DNA from: Opitutus sp.
Lineage (GTDB): Bacteria; Verrucomicrobiota; Verrucomicrobiia; Opitutales; Opitutaceae
Direction: 5' to 3'
DNA length: 44,808 bases
Assembly (NCBI GenBank): GCA_009695305.1
Contig: SIBG01000031.1
Coordinates: 1 to 44,808, forward strand
In this document: positions 1-8,205 of the stretch, in pieces
How the letters are laid out: each line of letters begins with the position of its first letter
Position numbering within the stretch: position 1 is the stretch's first letter
Translations under genes and position numbers: made by a program
Notes under the pieces: generated by a model
Told to the model about the DNA's origin: nothing
Seen by the model: the letters and a program-made list of their open reading frames with translations, nothing else
The model's database searches: none

Positions 1-220
1 GCAGGCTCCAAGCAGCCTGCCTGTCGCCTCCTTCATCCGCTGTTTCACCCACTTCACTCCTCGGCTTCCCAGCACACGTAGTTCGATCATCTTGAGCTTG
101 GTGTAAGATTCCCGATTGCCCGGGTCAGGATGTCTATGGGTCTGTCTGCACGAGTCAAACGGCACCCTTGACACCCCCCGCCCCGTCGGGCACCTCTGAC
201 CCTCTTTTTCTTCAAAAGTC
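1..220. other. Non-coding stretch upstream of rpmH
   Basis: I see no protein gene here. Bases 1-7 and 14-20 form a short inverted repeat (GCAGGCT / AGCCTGC), which could be the tail of a terminator of a gene left of the window. No DnaA box of the TTATCCACA type is visible, although rpmH often lies next to dnaA and the origin. A TTGACA lies at 168-173, but nothing resembling a -10 box follows at the right distance, so I do not call a promoter. Confidence 0.5.
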
Positions 221-358
221 ATGCAACCTACATTCCGCCCACACCGCAAGAAACGCGCCCGCAAGATCGGTTATCGCGCCCGTATGGCCACCCCTGGCGG
301 ACGCAAAGTCATCCGCGCCCGTCGCCTCAAGGGCCGGAAGCGCTTGACGGTCGTCTGA
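221..358 (+). CDS. rpmH: 50S ribosomal protein L34
   Basis: This 45-residue basic protein is a structural component of the large ribosomal subunit. It begins [20 protein letters not shown] and carries the family pattern of an N-terminal TFRPH/RKKR stretch, then [11 protein letters not shown] and a C-terminal [11 protein letters not shown]. The length matches the usual 44-46 residues of L34. The start is the only ATG that gives the conserved N-terminus. No clear Shine-Dalgarno sequence precedes it. It opens the conserved block rpmH-rnpA-yidD-yidC, which supports the call strongly. The gap to rnpA holds a GGCTGAA-type inverted element described separately. Confidence 0.97.
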   Translation: MQPTFRPHRKKRARKIGYRARMATPGGRKVIRARRLKGRKRLTVV

Positions 359-373
359 TTGAAACGACTGCCA

Positions 374-468
374 GGCTGAAAAGCTGAGAGGCTGATTCAT
401 TGGCCGGCGACTGCATGGCAGTTCGTTTCAGCCCTTCGGTTTTTCAGTTTTTCAGCCTTTTATCAGCC
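374..468. repeat. GGCTGAA-type inverted element, copy 1 (rpmH-rnpA gap)
   Basis: Bases 374-395 contain three head-to-tail units related to GGCTGAA. Bases 426-468 contain several units of the complementary motif (TTTCAGCC, TTTTCAG, TTCAGCC, ATCAGCC) and run up to the rnpA start codon. The two arms can pair in several registers in RNA and would form a long imperfect hairpin in front of rnpA. A second element of the same build lies between yidC and yebC. Confidence 0.55.
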
Positions 469-834
469 ATGCGCTTCCGCCCTGAGCAGCACCTCCGCCG
501 CCAGAGCGACATCCGCGCCGTTCGCGAACAAGGTCGCCGCGTGGATTGCCGCGCCTTCACTTTGCTGTGGCTGCGCCGCCCCGCGACCGGCGCGAACTCC
601 CGCGTCTGCGTCGTGGCCTCAACCTCCGCCGTCGGTCCAGCCGTCCAGCGCAACCGCGCCAAGCGCCGCCTCCGCGAAGTCTTCCGCCACCACCAACATC
701 TCGTGCCCGCCGGCTGCGACCTCATGCTCATCGCCCGCGCCGCCGCGACCCGCTGGCCGCTCGCCGAGCTGGAAAAAAAATTCACCGACGCCTGCGGACA
801 AATCCAGCCCGCCAGTCCACCGCAAGCCCCATGA
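469..834 (+). CDS. rnpA: Ribonuclease P protein component
   Basis: This is the protein subunit of RNase P, which helps the catalytic RNA remove 5' leaders from tRNA precursors. The 121-residue product starts [20 protein letters not shown], typical of RnpA. It carries the RNR signature around residues 63-72 ([12 protein letters not shown]), which contacts the RNA, and the hydrophobic segment [10 protein letters not shown]. Upstream in-frame starts at 400 and 415 would add residues unlike the family and read through the inverted element, so ATG 469 is preferred. The stop codon overlaps the yidD start (ATGA at 831-834), so the two are likely translationally coupled. Confidence 0.95.
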   Translation: MRFRPEQHLRRQSDIRAVREQGRRVDCRAFTLLWLRRPATGANSRVCVVASTSAVGPAVQRNRAKRRLREVFRHHQHLVPAGCDLMLIARAAATRWPLAELEKKFTDACGQIQPASPPQAP

Positions 835-1151
835 GCCTGAGCCGGCACCTCCGCAATCTCCTCTCCTCCGCCGCGCGCCTGCCCGGACGGGCGCTGCTCG
901 CGGTCATCTGGCTTTACCAGCGCACGTTGTCGCCCGCGCTGCCGGCCCTGTTCGGCCCGGCCTGCGGCTGCCGCTTTTCGCCGACCTGTTCGCACTACGC
1001 CGCCGAAGCGGTCCGCACGCACGGCGCGCTCGCCGGCGGGTGGCTCGCCGGCCGCCGGCTCGTGAAATGCACTCCGCTGCATCCCGGCGGTTTCGATCCG
1101 GTGCCACCCCCCCACCGCCCGGCGCCCCGCTGCTCACGCGTTGCGGCCTGA
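831..1151 (+). CDS. yidD: Membrane protein insertion efficiency factor YidD
   Basis: YidD is a small inner-membrane-associated protein that assists the YidC/Sec insertion pathway. The 106-residue product has an amphipathic N-terminal helix (roughly residues 1-30). It then shows the family signature: [15 protein letters not shown] near residues 47-61, a GG/R-rich helix, and [14 protein letters not shown] near residues 79-92. The conserved cysteines are present. Its position between rnpA and yidC is the classic arrangement. The last dozen residues are a Pro/Arg/Ser-rich tail beyond the conserved domain. The start ATG lies inside the rnpA stop. Confidence 0.94.
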   Translation: MSLSRHLRNLLSSAARLPGRALLAVIWLYQRTLSPALPALFGPACGCRFSPTCSHYAAEAVRTHGALAGGWLAGRRLVKCTPLHPGGFDPVPPPHRPAPRCSRVAA

Positions 1152-1169
1152 CCTCTCGGCAAATTTTTC

Positions 1170-2957
1170 ATGGACAAAAAGAATACTTTCATCGGCGTGC
1201 TGCTACTCGTCGCGGCCTTCGCCCTGGTTTACCTCGGACCCAAGCCCGAGCGACCCGCCGCCATCGCGCCAGCACCGGTCACGACCGCCGCCTCGTCATC
1301 GGCGATGACCGCGCCCGGCGCGCCGGCCAGCACCGCCTCCGCCCCCGGCCCGCTCGCCAACCCTTCCTTCGCGGCGGCCGTGAAGGACGCGGCCGCCGCG
1401 ACCGTCACCACGCTCGCCAACGATTTTGTCGAAGTGCGCTTCTCTGATTTTGGCGGGGCGATCCGCGAGGTCGCGTTGAAAAAATATCCCACCGAACTCG
1501 GGTCCGCCACCCCGTATGCGTTCAATGCCCTGCACGCCGACCCGATGCTCGCGTTGGTCGACTACCCGGGGCTCGACCGCACCGTGCGATACGAACGCGT
1601 GACCCAGTCCGCCACCGCCGTCGTTTACCGCGCCGTGCTCGACGGCCGGCTGGAGGTCACGCGCCGCTTCACGCTCGCCCCGAGCACCGGCGAGACCACC
1701 GATCCCTACCAGCTCCGGCACGAGACGACCTTCCGCAACCTCACCGCTGAAACGGCCACGCTTCCCCGCGTCGCCCTCAGCCTCGGCACCGCCGCCCCGA
1801 CCAGCGCGCACGACCTCGGCATTCAGCTCACCGCCGGCTCCTCGAATGGCAAGGATCAGACCTTCACGGCGCGGGGGCAACTTGAGGCCAGCACCGGCTT
1901 TCTCGGCATGGGCGCCAGCGAATTGAAACCGGTGATCGCCCAGGGTGGCGCCATCGCCTGGAGCGCCGTCGGCAACCAGTTTTTCACCACCATCCTCACG
2001 CCCGACGAGCCCGGCTCCGGCCTCATCACGCGCCGCGTGAAACTCTTCTCGGCGCTGCCCGACGAGGATCACAACGCCTACGGCCTCACCGCCGCCACGC
2101 AGTTCGACCTCAAACCCCTCGCGGCCCACGGCGAAACGAAGCTCGCGCTGAGTTTCTACGTCGGCCCGAAGGAATACCGCCGCCTCGCAAACACCAACGT
2201 ATTCAAGGCCGATCAGGACAAGGTCATGCAGTATGGCTTCTGGAAATTCTTCAGCCAGCTGCTCATCACCCTCATGACGTGGATGCACGGCTTCGCCCCC
2301 AACTGGGGCGTCGCGATCGTGCTCATGACGCTCACGCTCAAGGTCGTCTTCCTGCCGCTCACGCTCAAGGCGTCGCGCTCGATGAAGCGCATGGCGAAAT
2401 TGCAACCGCTCATGACGGTGATCCGCGAAAAATTTAAGGACAACCCCCAGAAGCAGCAGGCCGCGATGATGGAGCTCTACAAGGAGCACAAGGTGAACCC
2501 CCTCGGCGGCTGCCTCCCGATGCTGATCCCGTTCCCTTTTTTCATCGGCTTCTTCTCCATGCTCCAGAGCACGGCCGAGCTCCGCTTCGCTCCGTTCCTC
2601 TGGGCGTCCGATCTCGCCGCCCCCGACACCGTTGGCCACTTGCTCGGCCTGCCGATCAATATTTTCCCCATTCTCCTGACCGCGATCACCTTTGTGCAGA
2701 TGCGTCTGACGCCAACGCCCACCATGGATAACGCGCAGGCCAAGATGATGCAGTTCATGCCGCTGGTCTTTCTCTTCATCTACTACACTTTTCCCTCCGC
2801 CATTTCGGTTTACTCGATCGCCAACGGCACTTTCACCATCATCCAGCAGGTCGTCATCAACCGCATGAAGGACGACGGCGATCCCTCCAACGCGCCCATC
2901 ACCGTTCCCGCCGGCGGCAAGCCGATCAAGAACGTCACGCCGCGGAAAAAGGGCTGA
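1170..2957 (+). CDS. yidC: Membrane protein insertase YidC
   Basis: YidC inserts and folds inner-membrane proteins, alone or with SecYEG. The 595-residue protein has the Gram-negative layout. An N-terminal TM segment (residues 7-22) is followed by an Ala/Pro-rich linker, then the periplasmic P1 beta-domain (about 80-335), then the conserved insertase core of five TM segments (about 355-580). The core includes the coiled cytoplasmic loop (KLQPLMTVIREKFKDNP) and the VNPLGGCLPMLIPFPFF motif. The hydrophilic-groove residue that is Arg in E. coli appears to be Lys391 here, a replacement seen in many phyla. The tail is basic (PRKKG). The TGA stop lies inside the GGCTGAA element that precedes yebC. 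Confidence 0.96.
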   Translation: MDKKNTFIGVLLLVAAFALVYLGPKPERPAAIAPAPVTTAASSSAMTAPGAPASTASAPGPLANPSFAAAVKDAAAATVTTLANDFVEVRFSDFGGAIREVALKKYPTELGSATPYAFNALHADPMLALVDYPGLDRTVRYERVTQSATAVVYRAVLDGRLEVTRRFTLAPSTGETTDPYQLRHETTFRNLTAETATLPRVALSLGTAAPTSAHDLGIQLTAGSSNGKDQTFTARGQLEASTGFLGMGASELKPVIAQGGAIAWSAVGNQFFTTILTPDEPGSGLITRRVKLFSALPDEDHNAYGLTAATQFDLKPLAAHGETKLALSFYVGPKEYRRLANTNVFKADQDKVMQYGFWKFFSQLLITLMTWMHGFAPNWGVAIVLMTLTLKVVFLPLTLKASRSMKRMAKLQPLMTVIREKFKDNPQKQQAAMMELYKEHKVNPLGGCLPMLIPFPFFIGFFSMLQSTAELRFAPFLWASDLAAPDTVGHLLGLPINIFPILLTAITFVQMRLTPTPTMDNAQAKMMQFMPLVFLFIYYTFPSAISVYSIANGTFTIIQQVVINRMKDDGDPSNAPITVPAGGKPIKNVTPRKKG

Positions 2958-3040
2958 AGGACTGAACGGCTGGATGGCTGAAACCAAACCGCCCTCGCCC
3001 GCCTTCATCTTTCCGTCAGCGCTTCAGCCTTTCAGTCTTT
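2952..3040. repeat. GGCTGAA-type inverted element, copy 2 (yidC-yebC gap)
   Basis: The left arm (2952-2983) has four degenerate GGCTGAA-like units and includes the yidC stop codon. The right arm (3009-3040) holds the complementary units (CAGCGCTTCAGCCTTTCAGT). The architecture equals that of the element before rnpA: purine-rich tandem units, a short unrelated middle, then pyrimidine-rich inverted units just ahead of the next start codon. Confidence 0.55.
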
Positions 3041-3047
3041 CCCACCC

Positions 3048-3800
3048 ATGGCCGGCCATAACAAGTGGTCCAAAGTCAAACGCGGCAAGGCCATCACCGA
3101 TGGCCGCCGCAGCAAGATTTTCTCCAGCCTCTCGCGTGACATCACCCTCGCCGCGAAAGCCGGCGGAGGCGATCCCGCCGGCAACGCCCGCCTCCGCACC
3201 TTCGTCCTGAAGGCCCGCGATGCCAACATGCCGGCCGAAAACGTCGACCGCGCCATCAAGAAAGGCACCGGCGAACTTCCCGGCGTCGTCTACGAAGAGA
3301 TCACCTACGAAGGCTATGGGCCCGGCGGCGTCGCGTTCATCGTGCAGGCCACGACCGACAACAAGACCCGCGCGGCGAAAGACATCCGCTCCGCCTTTAC
3401 CCGGCACGGCGGCAATCTCGCCAGCACGGGCGCGGTGGCGTTTCAATTTCTTCATGCCGGCCAGTTCCTCATCCCCAAGGAACAGACAACCGAGGACGCG
3501 CTCCTCGAAACCGCCCTCGAAGCCGGGGCCGACGACGTGATCGTGAGCGAACACGGCTACGAAGTGCGCTGCCAGATCCACGCCTTCGACCAGGTCGCGC
3601 ACGCGCTCGAAGGCAAAAAACTCCAGCCCGCCAGCGCCGAAATCGCCTACATTCCGATCAACCCCGTCCCCGTGACCGACCTCGCCATCGCGAAGACCCT
3701 CGTGAAGCTCCACGTCATCCTCGATGAGTCTGACGACGTGCAACACGTCTTCTCGAACGAGGAAATGGACGACGCCCTCAGCGCCGCCGCGCACGAATAG
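3048..3800 (+). CDS. yebC: YebC/PmpR family translation or transcription regulator
   Basis: The 250-residue protein belongs to the YebC/TACO1 family. Members are described as DNA-binding regulators or as ribosome-associated factors that relieve stalling at difficult sequences such as polyproline. The N-terminal family signature MAGHNKWSKVKRGKAITDGR is intact, followed by DITLAAKAGGGDPAGNARLR and the conserved YEGYGPGGVAFIV segment around residue 85. The length matches the usual 240-250 residues. It follows yidC by 90 bp across an inverted element and could be cotranscribed with it or expressed separately. Confidence 0.95.
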   Translation: MAGHNKWSKVKRGKAITDGRRSKIFSSLSRDITLAAKAGGGDPAGNARLRTFVLKARDANMPAENVDRAIKKGTGELPGVVYEEITYEGYGPGGVAFIVQATTDNKTRAAKDIRSAFTRHGGNLASTGAVAFQFLHAGQFLIPKEQTTEDALLETALEAGADDVIVSEHGYEVRCQIHAFDQVAHALEGKKLQPASAEIAYIPINPVPVTDLAIAKTLVKLHVILDESDDVQHVFSNEEMDDALSAAAHE

Positions 3801-3854
3801 GTCGGGCGTCGGCCACGTTAAAGGGATCCGCGGGAAGCCCGGCGGACTGGGGCG

Positions 3855-3870
3855 ATGGCTCGCCCGCCCT
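3855..3870. repeat. Short palindrome (REP-like)
   Basis: GGCGATGGCTCGCC-type bases just downstream of yebC form a short G+C-rich hairpin. It may act as a terminator for yebC, or it may be one of the small dispersed palindromes found in several gaps of this window. There is no T-run after it. Confidence 0.3.
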
Positions 3871-4004
3871 CGAATACCCCCAAGGTGGTATGGCTGTGCC
3901 GGCGGTTCCTGCTACTCTACCTTCGACATGCACCACCATCTCCCCCGACTCGCATCCAAATTCCTTCCGACGCTCGTCGCGCTCGGGCTCGCCTTGACCG
4001 CCGC

Positions 4005-4365
4005 TCATAAGTTTCAGCCCAGCCGACTTCGCGACCGCCACGATATCTAGGGCGGCCGCGACGACGCCCTTCATCAGTTTGATGTTGATCGCGCCCGCCG
4101 CGCGCTCGGCCACCACGCGTCGCGCATCATCCGCGCTCGTCACGCTTTCGTCCGCTGCCACCAGCCAACCGCTCTCTTCGCCTAGGGCCCGCGCCCCGGC
4201 CAGATCGTCCTTCGCGAGCCACTGCTCGAGCAACGCCGGCACGATCTCCTGCGCCTTCAATCCTCGCACGAGTTCGCTCGCGGCGGCCCGCGACACACCT
4301 GCGTTGCCGTCGAGAATCAGTGGCGAGTCGGGCGCCACCTCGTGAATCGCATAGAGCCGCGCCTG
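4005..4365 (-). pseudogene. Remnant of an L-Ala-D/L-Glu epimerase-type enolase superfamily gene
   Basis: Read on the minus strand, about 119 codons encode the second half of an enolase-superfamily barrel of the dipeptide epimerase type. In order they show ARLYAIHEVAPDSPLILDGNAG, then LLEQWLAKDDLAG, AADESV and INIKLMKG. The three metal-ligand positions (Asp in ILDGN, Glu in LLEQ, Asp in AADES) and the catalytic Lys of NIKLMK are kept. The N-terminal capping domain, the first catalytic KxK lysine and the C-terminal end are absent, and no proper start exists. The homology begins within about 20 bp of a 29-bp repeat (4380-4408) that recurs at 16059. The intact enzyme acts in recycling of murein peptides. 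This fragment is almost surely inactive. Confidence 0.7.
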
Positions 4366-4379
4366 ATCGTGCGCTAAAC

Positions 4380-4408
4380 CCCTCCCGGATCCGATCCCCC
4401 TGAAAATC
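4380..4408. repeat. 29-bp dispersed repeat, copy 1
   Basis: The segment with core GATCCGATCCCCCTGAAAAT is found again at 16059-16087 with one mismatch over 29 bases, and weaker similarity (TCCTAyCA) continues about 10 bases downstream. Here it lies at the 5' edge of the epimerase remnant. Confidence 0.7.
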
Positions 4409-4619
4409 GAGTTTCCTACCAACACGCCCACCGACTTGGCGCACTCGGTCGAATTTCTCCGGGCCGTGCTGGTCGCCGCGCGTTGACGTTTCTCCTGCAA
4501 GCGAAAGCGTGACCGCAAGTTGATGGCTCTCCGCGCTGCCGCGCGCCTGCCCCAACACGCGTCATAACTACTACCCGCCCTTGATTCGCGCCCGGCGCGT
4601 TGGCTTACTGACCCACCGC

Positions 4620-5813
4620 ATGACCGACGACGTCGCCACCACGCCTGCCACCGACTCCGCGCCGCATCTCGCGCCCGGCGAGGTCGGCCTCGTGTCTCCG
4701 CACGACTTCGTTCATCCCTCGCCGTTCACCTTCAAAAGCGGTCAAACGATTCCCGGCTTTACCCTCCGCTACGAAACCTACGGCCAGCTCAACGCCACGC
4801 GCGACAACGCTATCGTCATCTGCCACGCGCTCAGTGGCGACCACCACTGCGCCGGCTGGCACTCGCCCACCGACAAGAAACCCGGTTGGTGGAACAACCT
4901 CATCGGCCCCGGCAAGGCCGTCGATACCCGCCGCTTCTTCGTCGTCAGCGCGAACGTTCTCGGCGGCTGCCAAGGCTCGACCGGCCCGTCGGCCCTCAAC
5001 CCGGAAACCGGCCGGCCTTACGGCACCCTGTTTCCGTTCGTGACGATCCGCGACATGGTGCGCGCGCAAAAGCTCCTGCTCGATCATCTCGGCGTCGCCG
5101 AACTGCACGGCGTGATCGGCGGCTCGATGGGCGGGATGCAGGCGCTGCTGTTCGCGATCGAATATCCGCGCTTCACCCGCCGCGTGCTCGCGATGGCCAC
5201 GACCGCGCGCGAAAGCGCGCAGGCGATCGCGTTCAACGAGGTCGGCCGCCAGGCGATCATGCAGGACCCGGCGTGGAACCGCGGCGATTATCCGCGCGAA
5301 AGCGGCCCGCGCGTCGGCCTCGCGATCGCGCGCATGATGGCGCACATCACCTACGTCTCCGATGCGAGCATGGACCGGAAATTCGGCCGCAAGAAAAAGG
5401 AAACCGCGGCAGGCGACGCCTACACCTTCGACAGCCAGTTCGAGGTCGAGAGCTACCTGCGCCACCAAGGCCAGAGCTTCATCAATCGCTTCGACGCGAA
5501 CTCCTATCTCTACATCACGCGCGCGCTCGACCAGTTCGATCTCGCCCACGCCTACGGCTCACTCGAGTCCGCCTTCGCCCCGGTCGAGGCCGAAACCCTC
5601 ATCGTCGGCTTCACCAGCGACTGGCTCTTCCCACCCGAACAGAACCGCGCGCTCGCGCTCGCGCTCCTCCGCGCGGGCAAACGCGCCAGCTACGCCGAAC
5701 TCTCCACCGACCTCGGCCACGACTCGTTCCTCCTCGAGTCCGAGGAACTCTACACCCTCGTCCGCGGCTTCCTCGAGCGCGACGAGCTCTACACCTTCGA
5801 CTACGCGATCTAA
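4620..5813 (+). CDS. metX: Homoserine O-acyltransferase (MetX)
   Basis: This enzyme acylates L-homoserine (acetyl-CoA, or succinyl-CoA in some members) and starts methionine synthesis. The 397-residue protein is an alpha/beta hydrolase. The nucleophile elbow GGSMGG places the catalytic Ser at 169. The acid is Asp334 in FTSDWLFPP, and the His is 367 in GHDSFLL. Further family motifs are ICHALSGDHH, NVLGGCQGSTGPS and GRPYG. An upstream TTG (4581) would give a longer form, but ATG 4620 gives the usual length. Whether acetyl- or succinyl-CoA is used cannot be told from sequence. metW follows after 110 bp, the usual partner arrangement. Confidence 0.93.
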   Translation: MTDDVATTPATDSAPHLAPGEVGLVSPHDFVHPSPFTFKSGQTIPGFTLRYETYGQLNATRDNAIVICHALSGDHHCAGWHSPTDKKPGWWNNLIGPGKAVDTRRFFVVSANVLGGCQGSTGPSALNPETGRPYGTLFPFVTIRDMVRAQKLLLDHLGVAELHGVIGGSMGGMQALLFAIEYPRFTRRVLAMATTARESAQAIAFNEVGRQAIMQDPAWNRGDYPRESGPRVGLAIARMMAHITYVSDASMDRKFGRKKKETAAGDAYTFDSQFEVESYLRHQGQSFINRFDANSYLYITRALDQFDLAHAYGSLESAFAPVEAETLIVGFTSDWLFPPEQNRALALALLRAGKRASYAELSTDLGHDSFLLESEELYTLVRGFLERDELYTFDYAI

Positions 5814-5836
5814 GCCATGACGACGACCTTTGCACC

Positions 5837-5915
5837 GGGGTGGAGCGCGTGGCCCCTAGCGCGCTGTTGTCCCGTCTCCCCCAACCAGCGCGTGGAGGAC
5901 CACGCGCTCCACCCC
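5837..5915. repeat. Inverted repeat between metX and metW
   Basis: Perfect 16-bp arms, GGGGTGGAGCGCGTGG at 5837-5852 and its complement at 5900-5915, enclose 47 bases. Within the loop a further partial copy of the arm (GCGCGTGGAGGACC, about 5888-5901) occurs. It could attenuate or separate metX and metW expression, or be a small dispersed element. Confidence 0.65.
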
Positions 5916-5923
5916 GCCATCTC

Positions 5924-6529
5924 ATGACCCAGCTCGTCGTCAAACGCACGGTCGACATGGAGATCATCGGAGACTGGGTGGAGCCGCACACCCGCGTGCT
6001 TGATCTCGGCTGCGGTCCGGGCGTGCTGCTCGACTACCTCGTGCAAACGAAACAAGTCTCCGCCGTCGGCGTGGATCTCGACTTCGGGCGCATCACCGCC
6101 TGCGTCCGCCGCGGTCTCGCCGCGTATCAAGGCGACATGATTGCGTTCATGCGCGCGTTTCCCGACCAGCATTTCGACCGCGTCATCTGCTCGCGCACCG
6201 TCCATGAACTCGGCGATCCCACCGCCGTCATCATGGAAGCGCTGCGGGTCGGTCGCGCGCTCACCGTGGGTTTCGTCAACCACGGCTTCTGGAAAAATCG
6301 CGTCGATATGCTCGTGCGCGGCCGGAAGCTGCGCAACGAAGTCTACAACACCGAATGGTTCGACAGCCGCCCGGCGAATCCCGTGACGATCGCCGACTTC
6401 GAGTATTTCTGTGCGGCAAAAAAAATCCGCATCGCCCGCCGTGCCCACCTCGCCGGCAACTGGCACACCCCCTGCCGCACGCTCCCCAATCTCTTCGCCG
6501 GCTACGCGCTCTACGACCTGGCGCGGTGA
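5924..6529 (+). CDS. metW: Methionine biosynthesis protein MetW
   Basis: MetW is a methyltransferase-fold protein that accompanies MetX; it is thought to support or complete the homoserine acyltransferase step. The 201-residue product has the SAM-binding glycine motif VLDLGCGPG at residues 25-33, then GVDLDFGRITACVRRGL and the MetW-typical QGDMIAFMRAFPDQHFDRVI. It continues with the SRTVHEL and VGFVNHGFWKNR segments. The ATG at 5924 is chosen because the conserved region starts at once after it; the same frame is open further upstream over metX but is not coding there. Cotranscription with metX and the next gene is likely. Confidence 0.9.
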   Translation: MTQLVVKRTVDMEIIGDWVEPHTRVLDLGCGPGVLLDYLVQTKQVSAVGVDLDFGRITACVRRGLAAYQGDMIAFMRAFPDQHFDRVICSRTVHELGDPTAVIMEALRVGRALTVGFVNHGFWKNRVDMLVRGRKLRNEVYNTEWFDSRPANPVTIADFEYFCAAKKIRIARRAHLAGNWHTPCRTLPNLFAGYALYDLAR

Positions 6530-6605
6530 GGCCGCCCGGCGGCCCATCCATCAGCGTTCTTGCCAGCGCCGCTGTGATGGGAAGACTTCGCGGCAGCCTT
6601 CTCCC

Positions 6606-8135
6606 ATGAACCTCGAGTCCTACTTCGCTCCGTTTCGCGCCAACATCATCGGGATCGATCAGGACTTCGAGTCGCCCTTCGGCCGGCAGCGCATCGTCTA
6701 CGCCGACTGGACCGCGAGCGGCCGCATGTTCGGCCCGATCGAAAAAATGCTGAGCGAGGAAATCGCGCCGTTCGTCGGCAATACCCACACGGAAAGCTCC
6801 GTCACCGGCACCACGATGACACGCGCCTACCACGAGGCGCTCCACATCATCAAGGAGCACGTCCACGCCTCCGCCGACGACGCCATCATCTGCTACGGCT
6901 CCGGCATGACGGCGGTCGCGAACAAATTCCAGCGCATCCTCGGTCTGCGCGTGCATGAAAAATTCCGCGATCAGGTCACGTTGCCCGGGGCCGAACGTCC
7001 CATCGTGTTCGTCACGCACATGGAGCATCACTCCAACCAGACCTCGTGGATCGAGTCGGTCGCGGAGGTCCGCGTGATCAACGCTGACGCGGACGGTCTC
7101 ATCGACCTCGCGCATCTCGCGGCGCTCCTCGACGCCTACCGCGAGCGCAAGGTCAAGATCGCCGCCATCACGAGCTGCTCCAACGTCACTGGCCTCCTCA
7201 CCCCTTACCACGCGATCGCCGGTCTCATGCACCGCGCCGGCGGCCGGTGCTTCGTGGATTTCGCCGCGAGCGCGCCCTACATCGCGATCGACATGCACCC
7301 GGCCACGCGCCCCGACGAGTATCTCGACGCCATTTATTTCTCGCCGCACAAATTTCTCGGCGGCCCCGGCACCAGCGGTGTGCTCGTGTTCAACAAGAAG
7401 CTCTACACCAACCGCGTGCCCGACAACCCCGGCGGCGGCACCGTCGACTGGACCAATCCGTGGGGCGAGCACAAGTATTTCGACGACATTGAGGCGCGCG
7501 AGGACGGCGGCACCCCCGGCTTCACCCAAGCCATCCGCACCGCGCTCTGCGTCCGCCTGAAAGATGCGATGGGCGTGGAGAATATTCTTCGCCGCGAGCA
7601 CGAACTCATCGATCTCGTGTGGCCCCGGCTAGTCGCGATTCCCGGTTTGCACGTGCTGGCCGATCAACACCGCGATCGCCTCGGCATCGTGTCGTTCTAC
7701 ATCGACGACCTTCACTTCAATCTCGCCGTCCGGCTCCTCAACGACCGCTACGGCATCCAGGTCCGCGGCGGCTGCTCCTGCGCCGGGACCTACGGCCACT
7801 ATCTGCTACACGTCTCGCGGGAGAAATCGAAGTTCATCACCGACCGCATCGACGCCGGCGACAAAACCGAAAAGCCCGGCTGGATCCGCCTCTCCCTCCA
7901 CCCGACGATGACTAACGAGGAGGCCGAGCGCGTGGTCGACGCGATCTCCACGCTCGCGGCCAGCCATCGCGAATGGGCGGCTGATTACATTTATCATTCG
8001 CCGACGAACGAATTCACCCATCGGAACGAAACCGGCGCCATCGGCCGCCGCGTGCACGAATGGTTCGACGAATTTGGCCAGAAGGGCGTCGTTGCGACCG
8101 AGTGGGAACCGATGGGCCTCGGCTACGAAATCTGA
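6606..8135 (+). CDS. Class V aminotransferase, cysteine desulfurase-like
   Basis: The 509-residue protein is a PLP enzyme of fold type I, class V. The PLP lysine is Lys249 in SPHKFLGG, and Asp218 in FVDFAASAP should contact the pyridine nitrogen. His141/142 lie in the stacking-histidine region. CSCAG with Cys390 and Cys392 sits where SufS/NifS enzymes keep their catalytic cysteine, so sulfur transfer from cysteine or a similar beta-elimination is plausible. It is about 100 residues longer than SufS. The extra length is spread over an N-terminal extension and a C-terminal tail (after about 440) that I do not recognise. The gene follows metW by 76 bp on the same strand, which points to sulfur amino acid metabolism. 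The exact substrate is unknown. Confidence 0.8.
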   Translation: MNLESYFAPFRANIIGIDQDFESPFGRQRIVYADWTASGRMFGPIEKMLSEEIAPFVGNTHTESSVTGTTMTRAYHEALHIIKEHVHASADDAIICYGSGMTAVANKFQRILGLRVHEKFRDQVTLPGAERPIVFVTHMEHHSNQTSWIESVAEVRVINADADGLIDLAHLAALLDAYRERKVKIAAITSCSNVTGLLTPYHAIAGLMHRAGGRCFVDFAASAPYIAIDMHPATRPDEYLDAIYFSPHKFLGGPGTSGVLVFNKKLYTNRVPDNPGGGTVDWTNPWGEHKYFDDIEAREDGGTPGFTQAIRTALCVRLKDAMGVENILRREHELIDLVWPRLVAIPGLHVLADQHRDRLGIVSFYIDDLHFNLAVRLLNDRYGIQVRGGCSCAGTYGHYLLHVSREKSKFITDRIDAGDKTEKPGWIRLSLHPTMTNEEAERVVDAISTLAASHREWAADYIYHSPTNEFTHRNETGAIGRRVHEWFDEFGQKGVVATEWEPMGLGYEI

Positions 8136-8137
8136 CG

Positions 8138-8160
8138 CGGGTAGCGCGAGGCTTCAGCCC
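8138..8160. repeat. Short interrupted palindrome
   Basis: CGGGT...GCTTCAGCCCG just after the class V enzyme forms a short imperfect hairpin of the same GC-rich type as the one at 22527-22550. It may terminate transcription. No T-run is seen. Confidence 0.3.
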
Positions 8161-8205
8161 GCGCCGCCTCGGCCCAATCTTCAAAGGACGTCAAAAGCCG
8201 GTCCC

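Noticed and set aside
168..200. TTGACA upstream of rpmH as a promoter
   Set aside because: The spacing region is C-rich and nothing like a -10 box is found 16-18 bases downstream.
1296..3008. A 570-codon open frame opposite yidC
   Set aside because: Low-complexity charged translation and complete overlap with the well-conserved yidC mark it as a shadow frame.
3928..4050. Short plus-strand frame starting MHHHLPRLASKFLP
   Set aside because: The hydrophobic stretch is opposite the epimerase remnant, has no ribosome binding site, and the rest of the peptide does not look conserved.
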